A DNA stretch of 59,315 bases from an uncultured Clostridia bacterium. GTDB lineage: Bacteria > Bacillota > Clostridia > Christensenellales > Borkfalkiaceae. Of the stretch, positions 48,295 through 57,204 are shown one piece after another (within the stretch, counting starts at the first letter, position 1; the number at the start of each line of letters is the position of its first letter). The stretch is from positions 1 to 59,315 of the forward strand of contig CALVWN010000032.1 of the NCBI GenBank assembly GCA_944367415.1. Direction: 5' to 3'. The notes below the pieces were generated by a model. It did not search any database. It was not told the DNA's origin and saw only the letters and a program-made list of their open reading frames with translations. The position numbers and the translations under genes were made by a program.

Positions 48295-49442
48295 AGGGAG
48301 AACCGTTCCGCCGTTGCGAGCGCCTCTTCGAGAAGTGCCTCCACGTCAAGTTTTTTCTCCTCCTCTTCGATGAAGGAAAGTTTGGGCTTGATGGCGGGGA
48401 ACTCGGGTAAAAAAACGGTACAGCAGTCCTCATATGGAAGAACTGACGTCTCAAATGTGCCGATCTTTTTGGCGCGGACAATGATCTCCTCTTTGTCAAA
48501 TCCGATGAGCGGACGCAGCACGGGCATGGTCACGACTGCATTGGAGGACGTGATCCCCTCGATGGTCTGGGAAGCGACCTGCCCGAGGCTCTCGCCCGTA
48601 ATGAGACATTTTGCGCCCTTTTTCTTCGCAATGCGTTCCGCGATGCGGAACATAAAGCGCCTTAAAAGTGTCACGTTCAGTTCAGCCGCACATTTCTTAT
48701 GGATTTCTTCCTGAATGTGCGTCACCTTGACAGTCGTTATACTTTCGCCGAGCGTGTAGCGCGAAAGGATGCGTGCAAGCTCGATCACCTTGTCGCGCGC
48801 CTGTTCGTTGGTGTATGGATAACTGTGGAAGTGCAGATATTCCACTTCCATCCCACGCTTTGCCATCATATATCCCGCGACGGGAGAGTCGATCCCGCCT
48901 GAGATGAGCAGCACGCCTTTAGAGGAAGTGCCGACCGGCATTCCGCCCGCCCCCTCCTCAAACGTACCGAATACAAGCGCCGTTCCTTCCTCGCGGATAT
49001 CGAGATAGACGACGCCCTGCGGCGCGTGCACGTCCACGCGAAGCGATGGATGCGCCTGCAGGAGCCGTGCGCCGATCTCGGCATTGAGCTGAGGAGAAGT
49101 CATGGGATATTTCTTGTCTGCACGATGCGTGTCGACCTTAAATGTGCCGCTCTTGGGGCAGACGACGAGCGCCGCCTCGAGGATGCTGTCGAGGTCGTTG
49201 GACACGCGATATCCGACCGAATAGGAATGTACGCCGAACACGCGCGCGATGCGGCTGCAGATCTCGTCTGCATCCTGATCCGCGAAGGCGGCAACAAGAT
49301 AGCGCCCGCTCGTGCGGCGCAGTTCATGGCGGATCCCCTTGAGCGATTTTTCAAGATTGACACAGAAGATACGCTCAAAGTAACCGCGGTTTTTGCCCTT
49401 TAAGTGGATCTCCGCATAGCGGATGATGATGACTTTTTCCAT
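48288..49442 (-). CDS. thiI: tRNA 4-thiouridine synthase ThiI
   Basis: It adenylates and thiolates U8 of tRNA, taking sulfur from a cysteine desulfurase. An N-terminal ferredoxin-like and THUMP region (about 1-165) precedes the PP-loop ATPase with LLISGGIDSPVAGYM. At 384 residues it lacks the C-terminal rhodanese domain, the usual Firmicute form. The gene lies 2 bp after a cysteine desulfurase, its natural sulfur donor. Its stop codon region overlaps that of the convergent PBP gene by 7 bp, so both genes share terminal bases. Confidence 0.95.
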   Translation of the reverse strand: MEKVIIIRYAEIHLKGKNRGYFERIFCVNLEKSLKGIRHELRRTSGRYLVAAFADQDADEICSRIARVFGVHSYSVGYRVSNDLDSILEAALVVCPKSGTFKVDTHRADKKYPMTSPQLNAEIGARLLQAHPSLRVDVHAPQGVVYLDIREEGTALVFGTFEEGAGGMPVGTSSKGVLLISGGIDSPVAGYMMAKRGMEVEYLHFHSYPYTNEQARDKVIELARILSRYTLGESITTVKVTHIQEEIHKKCAAELNVTLLRRFMFRIAERIAKKKGAKCLITGESLGQVASQTIEGITSSNAVVTMPVLRPLIGFDKEEIIVRAKKIGTFETSVLPYEDCCTVFLPEFPAIKPKLSFIEEEEKKLDVEALLEEALATAERFSLH

Positions 49443-49444
49443 AT

Positions 49445-50560
49445 TCAGCCTCCGAAGGCGCGTGCCGCCTCATTCATGGCGCGTGCTGCCGCCTGCACCT
49501 CTTCCATCGTGTTGGAGGGGCAAAAACTCACACGCACCACCCCGTCCAGGATCTTGCCGTCATATCCGCACGCCTCCAAAACACGGCTGTGCGGTTTTTT
49601 GGAATTGCAGGCGCTGCCCGTTCCGACCGCAACGCCCAGATCCCAGAGCATTCTTTGCAGCGTCTCTCCCCTTTTTCCGGGTGCGGAGACCGTCAGAATA
49701 TAGGGTGATCCGCCCTCCGGCGAGATGCGCACAAACAGCTGTTTGTCGAGCAGCGACCAGAGCTGCTCGCGCATGGCGGCGATGCGCGCAGCATCCTTCT
49801 CGAGCGATGCAAATTTTTCCTGCGCCGCATAATAAAAGCAGGCAATGCCGTAGACGTTCTCCGTTCCGCTCCGCAGCCCGTTTTCCTGTCCGCCCCCGTG
49901 AAGGTAAGCGGAAAGCGCGGAATAGCCCTTTCTGCGCAGGAGTGCGCCCGTTCCCTTGAGCGCGCCGATCTTGTGCGCGCTGACAGAGTACAGATCGATG
50001 TCTTTCGTGAGGCGGAACGCGAGCTTTCCGTAAGCCTGTACGCCGTCGCTCATGAAGACGGCACGCGGATTTTTCTGCTTGACGCGGCGGGCAATGTCCG
50101 CAATGTCGTTGACGGCGCCCGTCTCATTGGAAACATGGATGACGGAGACGAGCGAAGTCTTTTCGTCGACGAGAGACAACAGCGCATCGACATCCACGCT
50201 TGCATCCTTGTTAAGGGGCGCAAATCGTGTCTCCACGCCGCGGTTTTTCAGTTCCTTATAGCTTTCGAATACAGCGGAGTGTTCCCCCATCGTGGTGACG
50301 GCGTTGCCGCGCCGTGCCGCGGAAAAGATCGCCTGATTGTCCGACTCTGTTCCGCAGGAGGTAAATATGAGGGAAAAGAGTGCAGGATCTGCGATTTGTT
50401 CCAAGAGAAAACCGCGTGCGTCGCGAATCAGCCGCGCCGCTTCCGCACCGCCGTGGTAGAGTGCGGAGGGATTATAGTAACATTCGGTAAGATAGTGCGC
50501 AGCACGGGCAAGCGCCCCGTCTGAGGGGCGCGTTGTCGCTGCATTGTCAAGATAGATCAT
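49445..50560 (-). CDS. Cysteine desulfurase (NifS/IscS-like, ThiI partner)
   Basis: The PLP enzyme transfers sulfur from cysteine to acceptors. Its PLP lysine is in SVSAHKIGALKGTG and the active cysteine in VGTGSACNSKKPHSRVLEA. FTSCGTESDNQAI is the cofactor-phosphate loop, with Cys where most have Gly or Ser. The 371-residue protein resembles the short NifZ-type desulfurases that sit beside thiI in Firmicutes and serve tRNA thiolation. The ATG overlaps the stop of the upstream membrane gene by 4 bp. Confidence 0.94.
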   Translation of the reverse strand: MIYLDNAATTRPSDGALARAAHYLTECYYNPSALYHGGAEAARLIRDARGFLLEQIADPALFSLIFTSCGTESDNQAIFSAARRGNAVTTMGEHSAVFESYKELKNRGVETRFAPLNKDASVDVDALLSLVDEKTSLVSVIHVSNETGAVNDIADIARRVKQKNPRAVFMSDGVQAYGKLAFRLTKDIDLYSVSAHKIGALKGTGALLRRKGYSALSAYLHGGGQENGLRSGTENVYGIACFYYAAQEKFASLEKDAARIAAMREQLWSLLDKQLFVRISPEGGSPYILTVSAPGKRGETLQRMLWDLGVAVGTGSACNSKKPHSRVLEACGYDGKILDGVVRVSFCPSNTMEEVQAAARAMNEAARAFGG

Positions 50561-51162
50561 TTGCTTTCAAACTTGTTTCTGCCTGCCGCAAGGACGAGAA
50601 ATTCGAGCAGCTCCATTCTGCATTCCAACACATAGATCTGTTTTCCCGCAGGGGAAGAATAGAGCAGATAGATAAACTTTTTCCCCTCCGCAGGTTCGTG
50701 GTTGGGTGTGAGCGGAATTGCCTTTTTTCCGTTCTGACCCGCCATGATGCGCTCAAAAGAATTGCTTTCCACATAGCCGATCTGCAGGATCTGCGACGCC
50801 TTGAAGGTGTGCAGATGCTTCCTCGATTTTCCGTTGAAGACCTTTGTAACGCGCAGCTCGTCCTCCACGAAGGTGTAGTCGAAGCTGACATTAAATTTGC
50901 GTTTCAAATAACGGAACAGGAAAAAGAACCCGACCAGGAAGAGAATGGGAAGCAGCCACATGACGACGGCGATCGCCTTGTCGGCACCCGTCATCTCATC
51001 GTTGGAGAGGAGCGCCGGTACATAGGTGAGCGAGAAAAACACGAGAAGTACGGCGATGACGAGGACAATGATACTTGCAATGTGAAAGATGAGATAGGAG
51101 CGCCGTTCTGCTTTTTCACGCGTTGTGATCGCGCTCTCTTCATAGAATGCCGAGCGTGCCAT
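50557..51162 (-). CDS. Two-helix membrane protein, DUF6106-like
   Basis: A 201-residue protein with two transmembrane helices (about 26-50 and 65-85) and a cytosolic beta-rich domain (FNVSFDYTFVEDELRVTKVFNGKSRK) that resembles a bacterial PH-type or DUF6106 domain. I recognise the pattern but no function. It shares one base with the end of carB::dapF and overlaps the desulfurase gene by 4 bp, so it belongs to the same transcription unit. Confidence 0.75.
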   Translation of the reverse strand: MARSAFYEESAITTREKAERRSYLIFHIASIIVLVIAVLLVFFSLTYVPALLSNDEMTGADKAIAVVMWLLPILFLVGFFFLFRYLKRKFNVSFDYTFVEDELRVTKVFNGKSRKHLHTFKASQILQIGYVESNSFERIMAGQNGKKAIPLTPNHEPAEGKKFIYLLYSSPAGKQIYVLECRMELLEFLVLAAGRNKFESK

Positions 51163-54100
51163 CAGAACTCCACCGTGCCTTCATAGATTTTTTCGACATT
51201 GCCCGTCAGCGTGACGTGTCCGTCTTCGGAGTGATAACGCACAAAGAGATCTCCGCCCTTGACTTTGACGGTGATGTCGGTATCCGCCTTGCAAAGCCCG
51301 TTCAGCACAGCGGCGATCGCAGCCGCCGCAGCGCCGGTGCCACACGCCCACGTCTCGCCGTTGCCGCGCTCCCAGACGCGCATCTTGACCGTGCTCTCAT
51401 TGACGACGCGGATAAATTCCACATTCGTCTTTGCCGGGAAGTATTCACTGTTTTCGATGCGCGGCCCGAGCGTTTCAACGGGTACGTCATCCACCTTTTC
51501 GCAGAAGATGACGCAGTGCGGGTTGCCGAGATTGACGAGCGTGACATGATAGGTCTTGCCGTCCAGCTCCATCGGCTGATTGACGATGCGCTCCCCCTTC
51601 CAGACGGAGGGAATACACTCGCCGCGCAGCTCCACCGTTCCGAGGTCGGCACTGGCGGACGTCACGACGCCGCCGAAGGAGTACACCTTGACGTCGCGTA
51701 CGCCGCTCATCGTCTCGATCGTCATTTCCGTCTTGCGGACGATCCCCTTTTCATAGAGATACTTCGCGACACAGCGGATGGCATTGCCCGCCATTTGCCC
51801 CTCGCTGCCGTCCTGGTTGAAGATGCGCATCTTCGCATCCGCAACTTTGGAGCGTTCGATGAGCACGATGCCGTCGCCGCCGATGCCGTAGTGACGGTCG
51901 ACGAAGTTGACCGCCAGCGATTCGGGGCAGGTGATCTTGCCGTCAAGATCCTCAAAGTAGATATAGTCATTGCCGCACGACTGCATTTTGACGAATTTCA
52001 GTTCCGTCTTTTTGGTGCGCAGATTGTTGATATCGACAAGCTCGGTGTTGTACTCCGTAAACTTGCTGGCGAGAATGTCGCAAAGAGAGTTCGCCGTGTC
52101 GAGAGAGGTCAGCACGGTGATGCCGAGCAGGATGGCATGGTGATGCAGCTCGATATAGTCGTTGATGGAGTCGACGTCCGTCTTGCCCGTATAGATGATA
52201 TAGTCGATCTTCCCCTCATCCATCAGCCCGGAGACCTGTTTGGTCGCCTTGAGCCGATCGACCACGGTGACGTCGATGCCGAGATCGGAGATGACCTTCG
52301 CCGTTCCCGCCGTCGCATAGAGATTACAGCCGAGGTCGGCGAATTTTTTTGCGATGGAGACGATCTCAAATTTATCCTGGTCGTTGACGGTGAAGTAGAC
52401 GCCGACCGGCTTTTCCTTGGTCGGGTGGCACATCTTGAAGCCCGCCGAGACAAGCCCCTTGAAGAGCGCTTCCTCGATGGTCTTGCCGATGCCCAGAACC
52501 TCGCCCGTCGACTTCATCTCGGGGCCGAGCTGCGAGTTGACGTCGTTGAGCTTTTCAAAACTGAATACGGGCACCTTGACGGCAACGTAGGGCGAATTGG
52601 GATACAGCCCAGTGCCGAAGCCGAGCTTTTTGAGCTTCGCCCCCACCATGATCTTGGTCGCAAGCTCCACCATCGGCACGCCCGTCACCTTGGAGATATA
52701 CGGAATGGTGCGCGACGCGCGCGGGTTGACCTCGATGACGTAGAGTTGATTCTGATAGATGAGGTATTGAATGTTGATCAGCCCCTTCGTCTTTAAGGAG
52801 AGCGCGAGCTTGGTGGAAATATCAACGATCTTCTCGAGCATCGCGTCGCTCAGATGATAGGGCGGATAGACGGCGATGGAGTCGCCGGAGTGGACGCCTG
52901 CGCGCTCGATATGCTGCATGATGCCGGGGATGAGTACGTCGACGCCGTCCGAGATGGCATCCACTTCCAGCTCACTGCCCATGAGGTATTTGTCGCACAG
53001 GACAGGATTTTCAATGTGCTGAGCGAGGATGACGTCCATATAGCGGGAGATGTCATTCTCGGTGAAAGCGATGGTCATGTTCTGCCCGCCAATGACATAG
53101 GAAGGCCGTAGCAGCACGGGATAGCCGAGCTTCTCCGCTGCGGCGATCGCCTCCTCTTTGGTCATGACGGTAAGTCCCTTCGGGCGCGCAATGTGGAAGG
53201 CCTCCAGCAGCTCGTCGAAGCGTTCGCGATCCTCCGCCATATCGACGGAATCGGCGCTCGTGCCGAGGATACGCGTTCCCGTTTTGTCGAGATAGCCGCA
53301 CAGCTTGATCGCCGTCTGTCCGCCGAAGGTGATGACGACGCCGTAAGGCTTCTCCACGTCGAGCACGTTCTGCACGTCCTCGGGCGTGAGCGGCTCAAAA
53401 TACAGTCTGTCCGCCGTATCGAAGTCGGTGGAGACCGTCTCGGGGTTATTGTTGATGATGATGACCTCGTAGCCGAGCTCCTTGAGTGTCCAGACGCAGT
53501 GAACGGAGGAGTAATCGAACTCGATGCCCTGTCCGATGCGGATGGGCCCGGAGCCGATGACTACGATGCGCTTTTTCTTGCTGGTCTTTACGAAGGGCAG
53601 CGCTTCATCGTGATCGGGTTCATCGTAAGTCGAGTAGAAATAAGGGGTCTGCGCGGCAAATTCCGCAGCGCAGGTATCGACCATCTTGAAGACGGCGCGG
53701 CGGTGCGGCGGCAGCTTTTCGCCCGAGAAGCGCGCAAGCGCCTTGTCGGGATAGCCGAGTTTCTTTCCCGTCAGATAGACGCTGCGGGAGAGTTTTTTGC
53801 TCGCGATCTCCCCTTCATAGTCAACGAGGTTTTTGAGTTTAGTAAGGAACCACTCGTCGATCTTCGTCACCGAATGGATCTCGTCGACGGAGATCCCCTT
53901 CTTGAGCGCCGCAAAGACCGCAAACAGTCTCTCGTCCGTCATCTTGCCGATCTCGACGCGCAGCTCTTCGGCGGTCATGCCCTCAAATTTCGGATGATTG
54001 AGGGTGTCCAGTCCGATCTCCGCGCCGCGCACCGCCTTCATGATCGCCTGTTCAAAGGAGGTGCCGATCGCCATGACCTCTCCCGTCGCCTTCATGCGGG

Positions 54101-55220
54101 AGCCGAGTTCGCGCTTTGCATAGAGGAATTTGTCGAAGGGCCACTTTGGCAGTTTGACAACGACATAGTCGATCGCCGGCTCGAAGCAGGCATATGTCTT
54201 GCCCGTGACGTCGTTTCTGATCTCATCGAGCGTATAGCCGAGCGCGATCTTGGTCGCGACCTTTGCGATGGGATAGCCCGTCGCCTTACTTGCGAGCGCC
54301 GAGGAACGCGACACACGCGGATTGACCTCGATGACCGCATAGTCAAAGCTGTCGGGATGCAGCGCAAACTGGCAATTACAGCCGCCCTCGATGCCGAGTT
54401 CGGTGATGATATTGAGGGATGCCGTGCGCAGCATCTGATATTCCTTGTCGGAGAGGGTCAGACAGGGCGCGACGACGATGGAGTCGCCCGTATGGATGCC
54501 GACGGGATCGAAGTTCTCCATCGAGCAGACGGTGATGACGTTGCCGGCGCTGTCGCGCAGCACCTCGAATTCGATCTCCTTCCAGCCGCCGATGTACTTT
54601 TCGATGAGCACCTGCGTGATGGGCGAGAGCATGAGCCCGTTGTGGGAGATGAGACGCAGCTCCTCCTCGTCATGCGCGACGCCGCCGCCCGCGCCGCCCA
54701 GCGTGAACGCAGGGCGCACGATGACGGGATAGCCGAGGTTGCCGGCGATGGCGACGCATTCCTCCACCGTATAGGCAATGTCGGAGGGAACGACGGGCTG
54801 GCCGATCTTCTGCATGGTCTCCTTGAACAGCTCACGATCCTCCGCGCGGTCGATGGCGTCCAGTTTGGTACCGATGAGCTTGACGCCCCACTCGTCCAGA
54901 AATCCCTCTTTGGCGAGTTTGCATCCCATTGTCAGCCCCGTCTGTCCGCCGAGCGAGGCAAGCAGGGAGTCAGGACGCTCTTTTATGATGATGCGCTTGA
55001 GGCTGTCCTCGGTGAGCGGTTCGAGGTAAATTTCATCCGCGAGCATCCTGTCCGTCATGATGGTCGCGGGATTGGAGTTGCAGAGGACGACGTTGACGCC
55101 CGCGTCCTTCAGCACGCGGCACGCCTGCGCGCCCGCATAGTCAAATTCGGCGGCCTGTCCGATGACGATCGGCCCGGAACCGATCACGAGCACTTTCTTG
55201 ATGTCACTTCTCTTCGGCAT
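51162..55220 (-). CDS. carB-dapF: Fusion: carbamoyl-phosphate synthase large subunit (CarB) + diaminopimelate epimerase-like domain (DapF)
   Basis: One frame of 1352 residues without a stop. Residues 1 to about 1070 are complete CarB: two ATP-grasp halves (SGPIVIGQAAEFDYAG; SGPIRIGQGIEFDYSS), an oligomerisation part and the C-terminal MGS allosteric domain ending TSLDTANSLCDIL. A linker of about 15 residues leads into a full DapF-like domain from about residue 1074 (LKFVKMQSCGNDYIYF, GIGGDGIVLIER, LGNPHCVIF, ETWACGTGA). The second catalytic cysteine is Cys1293. At the first site the motif reads GQMAGNAIRC, so the usual cysteine of MCGN is Ala1144. The junction has no start codon of its own with a ribosome site. 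ATG 55220 follows AGGAGAAG. It overlaps carA by 17 bp. CarB activity is near certain; epimerase activity is open. Confidence 0.93.
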   Translation of the reverse strand: MPKRSDIKKVLVIGSGPIVIGQAAEFDYAGAQACRVLKDAGVNVVLCNSNPATIMTDRMLADEIYLEPLTEDSLKRIIIKERPDSLLASLGGQTGLTMGCKLAKEGFLDEWGVKLIGTKLDAIDRAEDRELFKETMQKIGQPVVPSDIAYTVEECVAIAGNLGYPVIVRPAFTLGGAGGGVAHDEEELRLISHNGLMLSPITQVLIEKYIGGWKEIEFEVLRDSAGNVITVCSMENFDPVGIHTGDSIVVAPCLTLSDKEYQMLRTASLNIITELGIEGGCNCQFALHPDSFDYAVIEVNPRVSRSSALASKATGYPIAKVATKIALGYTLDEIRNDVTGKTYACFEPAIDYVVVKLPKWPFDKFLYAKRELGSRMKATGEVMAIGTSFEQAIMKAVRGAEIGLDTLNHPKFEGMTAEELRVEIGKMTDERLFAVFAALKKGISVDEIHSVTKIDEWFLTKLKNLVDYEGEIASKKLSRSVYLTGKKLGYPDKALARFSGEKLPPHRRAVFKMVDTCAAEFAAQTPYFYSTYDEPDHDEALPFVKTSKKKRIVVIGSGPIRIGQGIEFDYSSVHCVWTLKELGYEVIIINNNPETVSTDFDTADRLYFEPLTPEDVQNVLDVEKPYGVVITFGGQTAIKLCGYLDKTGTRILGTSADSVDMAEDRERFDELLEAFHIARPKGLTVMTKEEAIAAAEKLGYPVLLRPSYVIGGQNMTIAFTENDISRYMDVILAQHIENPVLCDKYLMGSELEVDAISDGVDVLIPGIMQHIERAGVHSGDSIAVYPPYHLSDAMLEKIVDISTKLALSLKTKGLINIQYLIYQNQLYVIEVNPRASRTIPYISKVTGVPMVELATKIMVGAKLKKLGFGTGLYPNSPYVAVKVPVFSFEKLNDVNSQLGPEMKSTGEVLGIGKTIEEALFKGLVSAGFKMCHPTKEKPVGVYFTVNDQDKFEIVSIAKKFADLGCNLYATAGTAKVISDLGIDVTVVDRLKATKQVSGLMDEGKIDYIIYTGKTDVDSINDYIELHHHAILLGITVLTSLDTANSLCDILASKFTEYNTELVDINNLRTKKTELKFVKMQSCGNDYIYFEDLDGKITCPESLAVNFVDRHYGIGGDGIVLIERSKVADAKMRIFNQDGSEGQMAGNAIRCVAKYLYEKGIVRKTEMTIETMSGVRDVKVYSFGGVVTSASADLGTVELRGECIPSVWKGERIVNQPMELDGKTYHVTLVNLGNPHCVIFCEKVDDVPVETLGPRIENSEYFPAKTNVEFIRVVNESTVKMRVWERGNGETWACGTGAAAAAIAAVLNGLCKADTDITVKVKGGDLFVRYHSEDGHVTLTGNVEKIYEGTVEF

Positions 55221-56286
55221 TTCTCTTCTCCTTCTGCATTTTCTCGATAAAGCGGTCAAACAGGAAATTGGCGTCATGCGGGCCGCCGCACGCCTCGGGG
55301 TGGAACTGCACCGTGCTTGCATTCACCTCGGGATAGTCGACGCCCTCGCAGGTGCCGTCGTTGCCGTTGATGAACGTCAGCTCCCCCACGCCCTTGACGG
55401 AGTCGCTCACGACTTCGTAGCCGTGATTTTGCGAGGAGATGAACACCTTTCCCGTCGTAAGATCTTTGACGGGCTGGTTGGCGCCGCGGTGGCCGTACTT
55501 CATCTTGCGCGTCTGACCGCCCATTGCAAGGGCAAAGAGCTGATGCCCGAGGCAGATGCCGAAGATGGGCTTCTTTCCGATGAGTTTGCGGATATTTGCG
55601 ACCACTTCCACGTTCTCTGCGGGGTCGCCCGGGCCGTTGGTGAGCATGATGCCGTCGGGATCGTAGGAGAGCGCCTCCTCCGCCGTCGTATTTGCGGGGA
55701 CTTCGATGACATAGCAGCCGCGCGCGACGAGCTCGCGCACGATATTCTGCTTTGCACCGAAGTCGTAAAGCACAACGCGCAGCCCCTTCTCGTCGCCGGA
55801 CATCGTCACCCTGTCCGATGAGACCGTCTTGACGGCGTCTCTGACGCGGTATGCCTTCAGCGCCGCAAAATCGTCGAACGGGCGGAAGGTGATCGCCGCA
55901 TTCATGACGCCCGCCTCGCGGACGATGCGGGTGAGCTCACGCGTATCCACGCCGAACACGGCGGGAATGCCCTGATCCTTGAGGAACTGCTCCAGTGTCA
56001 TCTCACAGCGGAAATTGGAGGGTGCGTCGCACTTTTCGCGCACGACATACGCAGTCAGCCAGCATTTCTTGCTCTCCTTGTCGGAGAGAATGATACCATA
56101 GTTTCCGATGAGCGGGAAGGTCTGCGTGACGATCTGCCCGTAGTAGCTCGGGTCGGTGAGCGTCTCGATGTATCCGGTCATGCCTGTCGTGAAGACAAGT
56201 TCGCCGATCACCTCTTTCTCTGCGCCGAAGGAGTACCCTTCGAACACCTTGCCGTTCTCCAATGTAAGATATACTTTCTTGTACAT
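55204..56286 (-). CDS. carA: Carbamoyl-phosphate synthase small subunit
   Basis: The glutaminase subunit that feeds ammonia to CarB for arginine (and pyrimidine) synthesis. The N-terminal CPSase domain has TTGMTGYIETLTDPSYYGQIV. The class I amidotransferase domain carries the nucleophile in FGICLGHQLFALAMG and the His/Glu pair in VQFHPEACGGPHD. The 360-residue length is usual. It lies between argF and carB, so this pair is probably the arginine-controlled one. Confidence 0.97.
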   Translation of the reverse strand: MYKKVYLTLENGKVFEGYSFGAEKEVIGELVFTTGMTGYIETLTDPSYYGQIVTQTFPLIGNYGIILSDKESKKCWLTAYVVREKCDAPSNFRCEMTLEQFLKDQGIPAVFGVDTRELTRIVREAGVMNAAITFRPFDDFAALKAYRVRDAVKTVSSDRVTMSGDEKGLRVVLYDFGAKQNIVRELVARGCYVIEVPANTTAEEALSYDPDGIMLTNGPGDPAENVEVVANIRKLIGKKPIFGICLGHQLFALAMGGQTRKMKYGHRGANQPVKDLTTGKVFISSQNHGYEVVSDSVKGVGELTFINGNDGTCEGVDYPEVNASTVQFHPEACGGPHDANFLFDRFIEKMQKEKRNAEEK

Positions 56287-56301
56287 AAGTTCTCCCGATG
56301 T

Positions 56302-57204
56302 TTATTTCATGACCTTGCACAGAACCGCTTTCTGCGCGTGCAGCCTGTTCTCCGCCTCTTCGAAGATCTCGTCGGCGTGCGCTTCGAACACCTCTGCGGT
56401 GATCTCCTCGCCGCGGTGTGCCGGAAGACAGTGCAGTACCATCGCGTCATGCTTTGCAACGGACATTGTATCCGCATTGATCTGATAGCCCGCAAACGCC
56501 TTCTCGCGCTTTGCTTTCTCCTCTTCCTGTCCCATCGACGCCCACACGTCGGTATAGAGAACGTCCGCATCGGCTGCCGCCTCTTTGACGTCCGTCGTCA
56601 TTGTGAACGAACCGTTCTCCTTCGCCCATGCGACGAGTTTTTCATCCGGCTCATATCCCTTCGGGCAGGCGATCGCAAAGGACATCCCCATCTTGACCGC
56701 ACCGACCATGAGCGAGTTTGCCATGTTGTTGCCGTCACCGATGAAGCACATCTTCAGCCCCTTGAAGGTACCCTTGCGTTCCCGGATGGTCATGAGATCG
56801 GCAAGTACCTGACAGGGATGGCAGTAGTCGGTCAGCCCGTTGATGACGGGGATGGAGCCGTACTTTGCAAGATCCTCCACTTCCTTCTGCGCGAATGTGC
56901 GGATCATGATGGCGTCGAGGTAGCGGGAAAGCACGCGCGCCGTGTCCTCCACGGGCTCGCCGCGCCCGATCTGCAGATCGCGGTTGGACAAAAAGAGCGC
57001 GTTGCCGCCCAGCTCGTACATCCCCACTTCAAAGGAGACGCGGGTGCGAGTGGACGATTTCTGAAAGATCATGCCCAGCTTTTTCCCCTTCAGATATTCC
57101 TTGAAGATGCCGTGCTTGCGCTCATACTTGAGCTGATCGGCAAGATTGAGGATGGACAGGATCTCCTCGCGCGAGAGATCTGCAAGTTTCAAAAGATGTT
57201 TCAT
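56302..57204 (-). CDS. argF: Ornithine carbamoyltransferase
   Basis: It makes citrulline from ornithine and carbamoyl phosphate, the product of the next two genes. The carbamoyl-phosphate motif is SSTRTRVSFEVGMYELGG, the FMGD-type ornithine block is GDGNNMANSLM, and the catalytic HCLPAHRGEEIT is present. The 300-residue length is normal. It overlaps the argD stop by 4 bp and precedes carA by 15 bp. Confidence 0.97.
   Translation of the reverse strand: MKHLLKLADLSREEILSILNLADQLKYERKHGIFKEYLKGKKLGMIFQKSSTRTRVSFEVGMYELGGNALFLSNRDLQIGRGEPVEDTARVLSRYLDAIMIRTFAQKEVEDLAKYGSIPVINGLTDYCHPCQVLADLMTIRERKGTFKGLKMCFIGDGNNMANSLMVGAVKMGMSFAIACPKGYEPDEKLVAWAKENGSFTMTTDVKEAAADADVLYTDVWASMGQEEEKAKREKAFAGYQINADTMSVAKHDAMVLHCLPAHRGEEITAEVFEAHADEIFEEAENRLHAQKAVLCKVMK

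Noticed and set aside
51980-52010. A frameshift or missed stop joining carB and dapF artificially
   Set aside because: I read the junction codon by codon: the frame is open, the linker is in frame with both domains, and no start codon with a ribosome site exists for a separate dapF. An assembly error cannot be excluded without reads.
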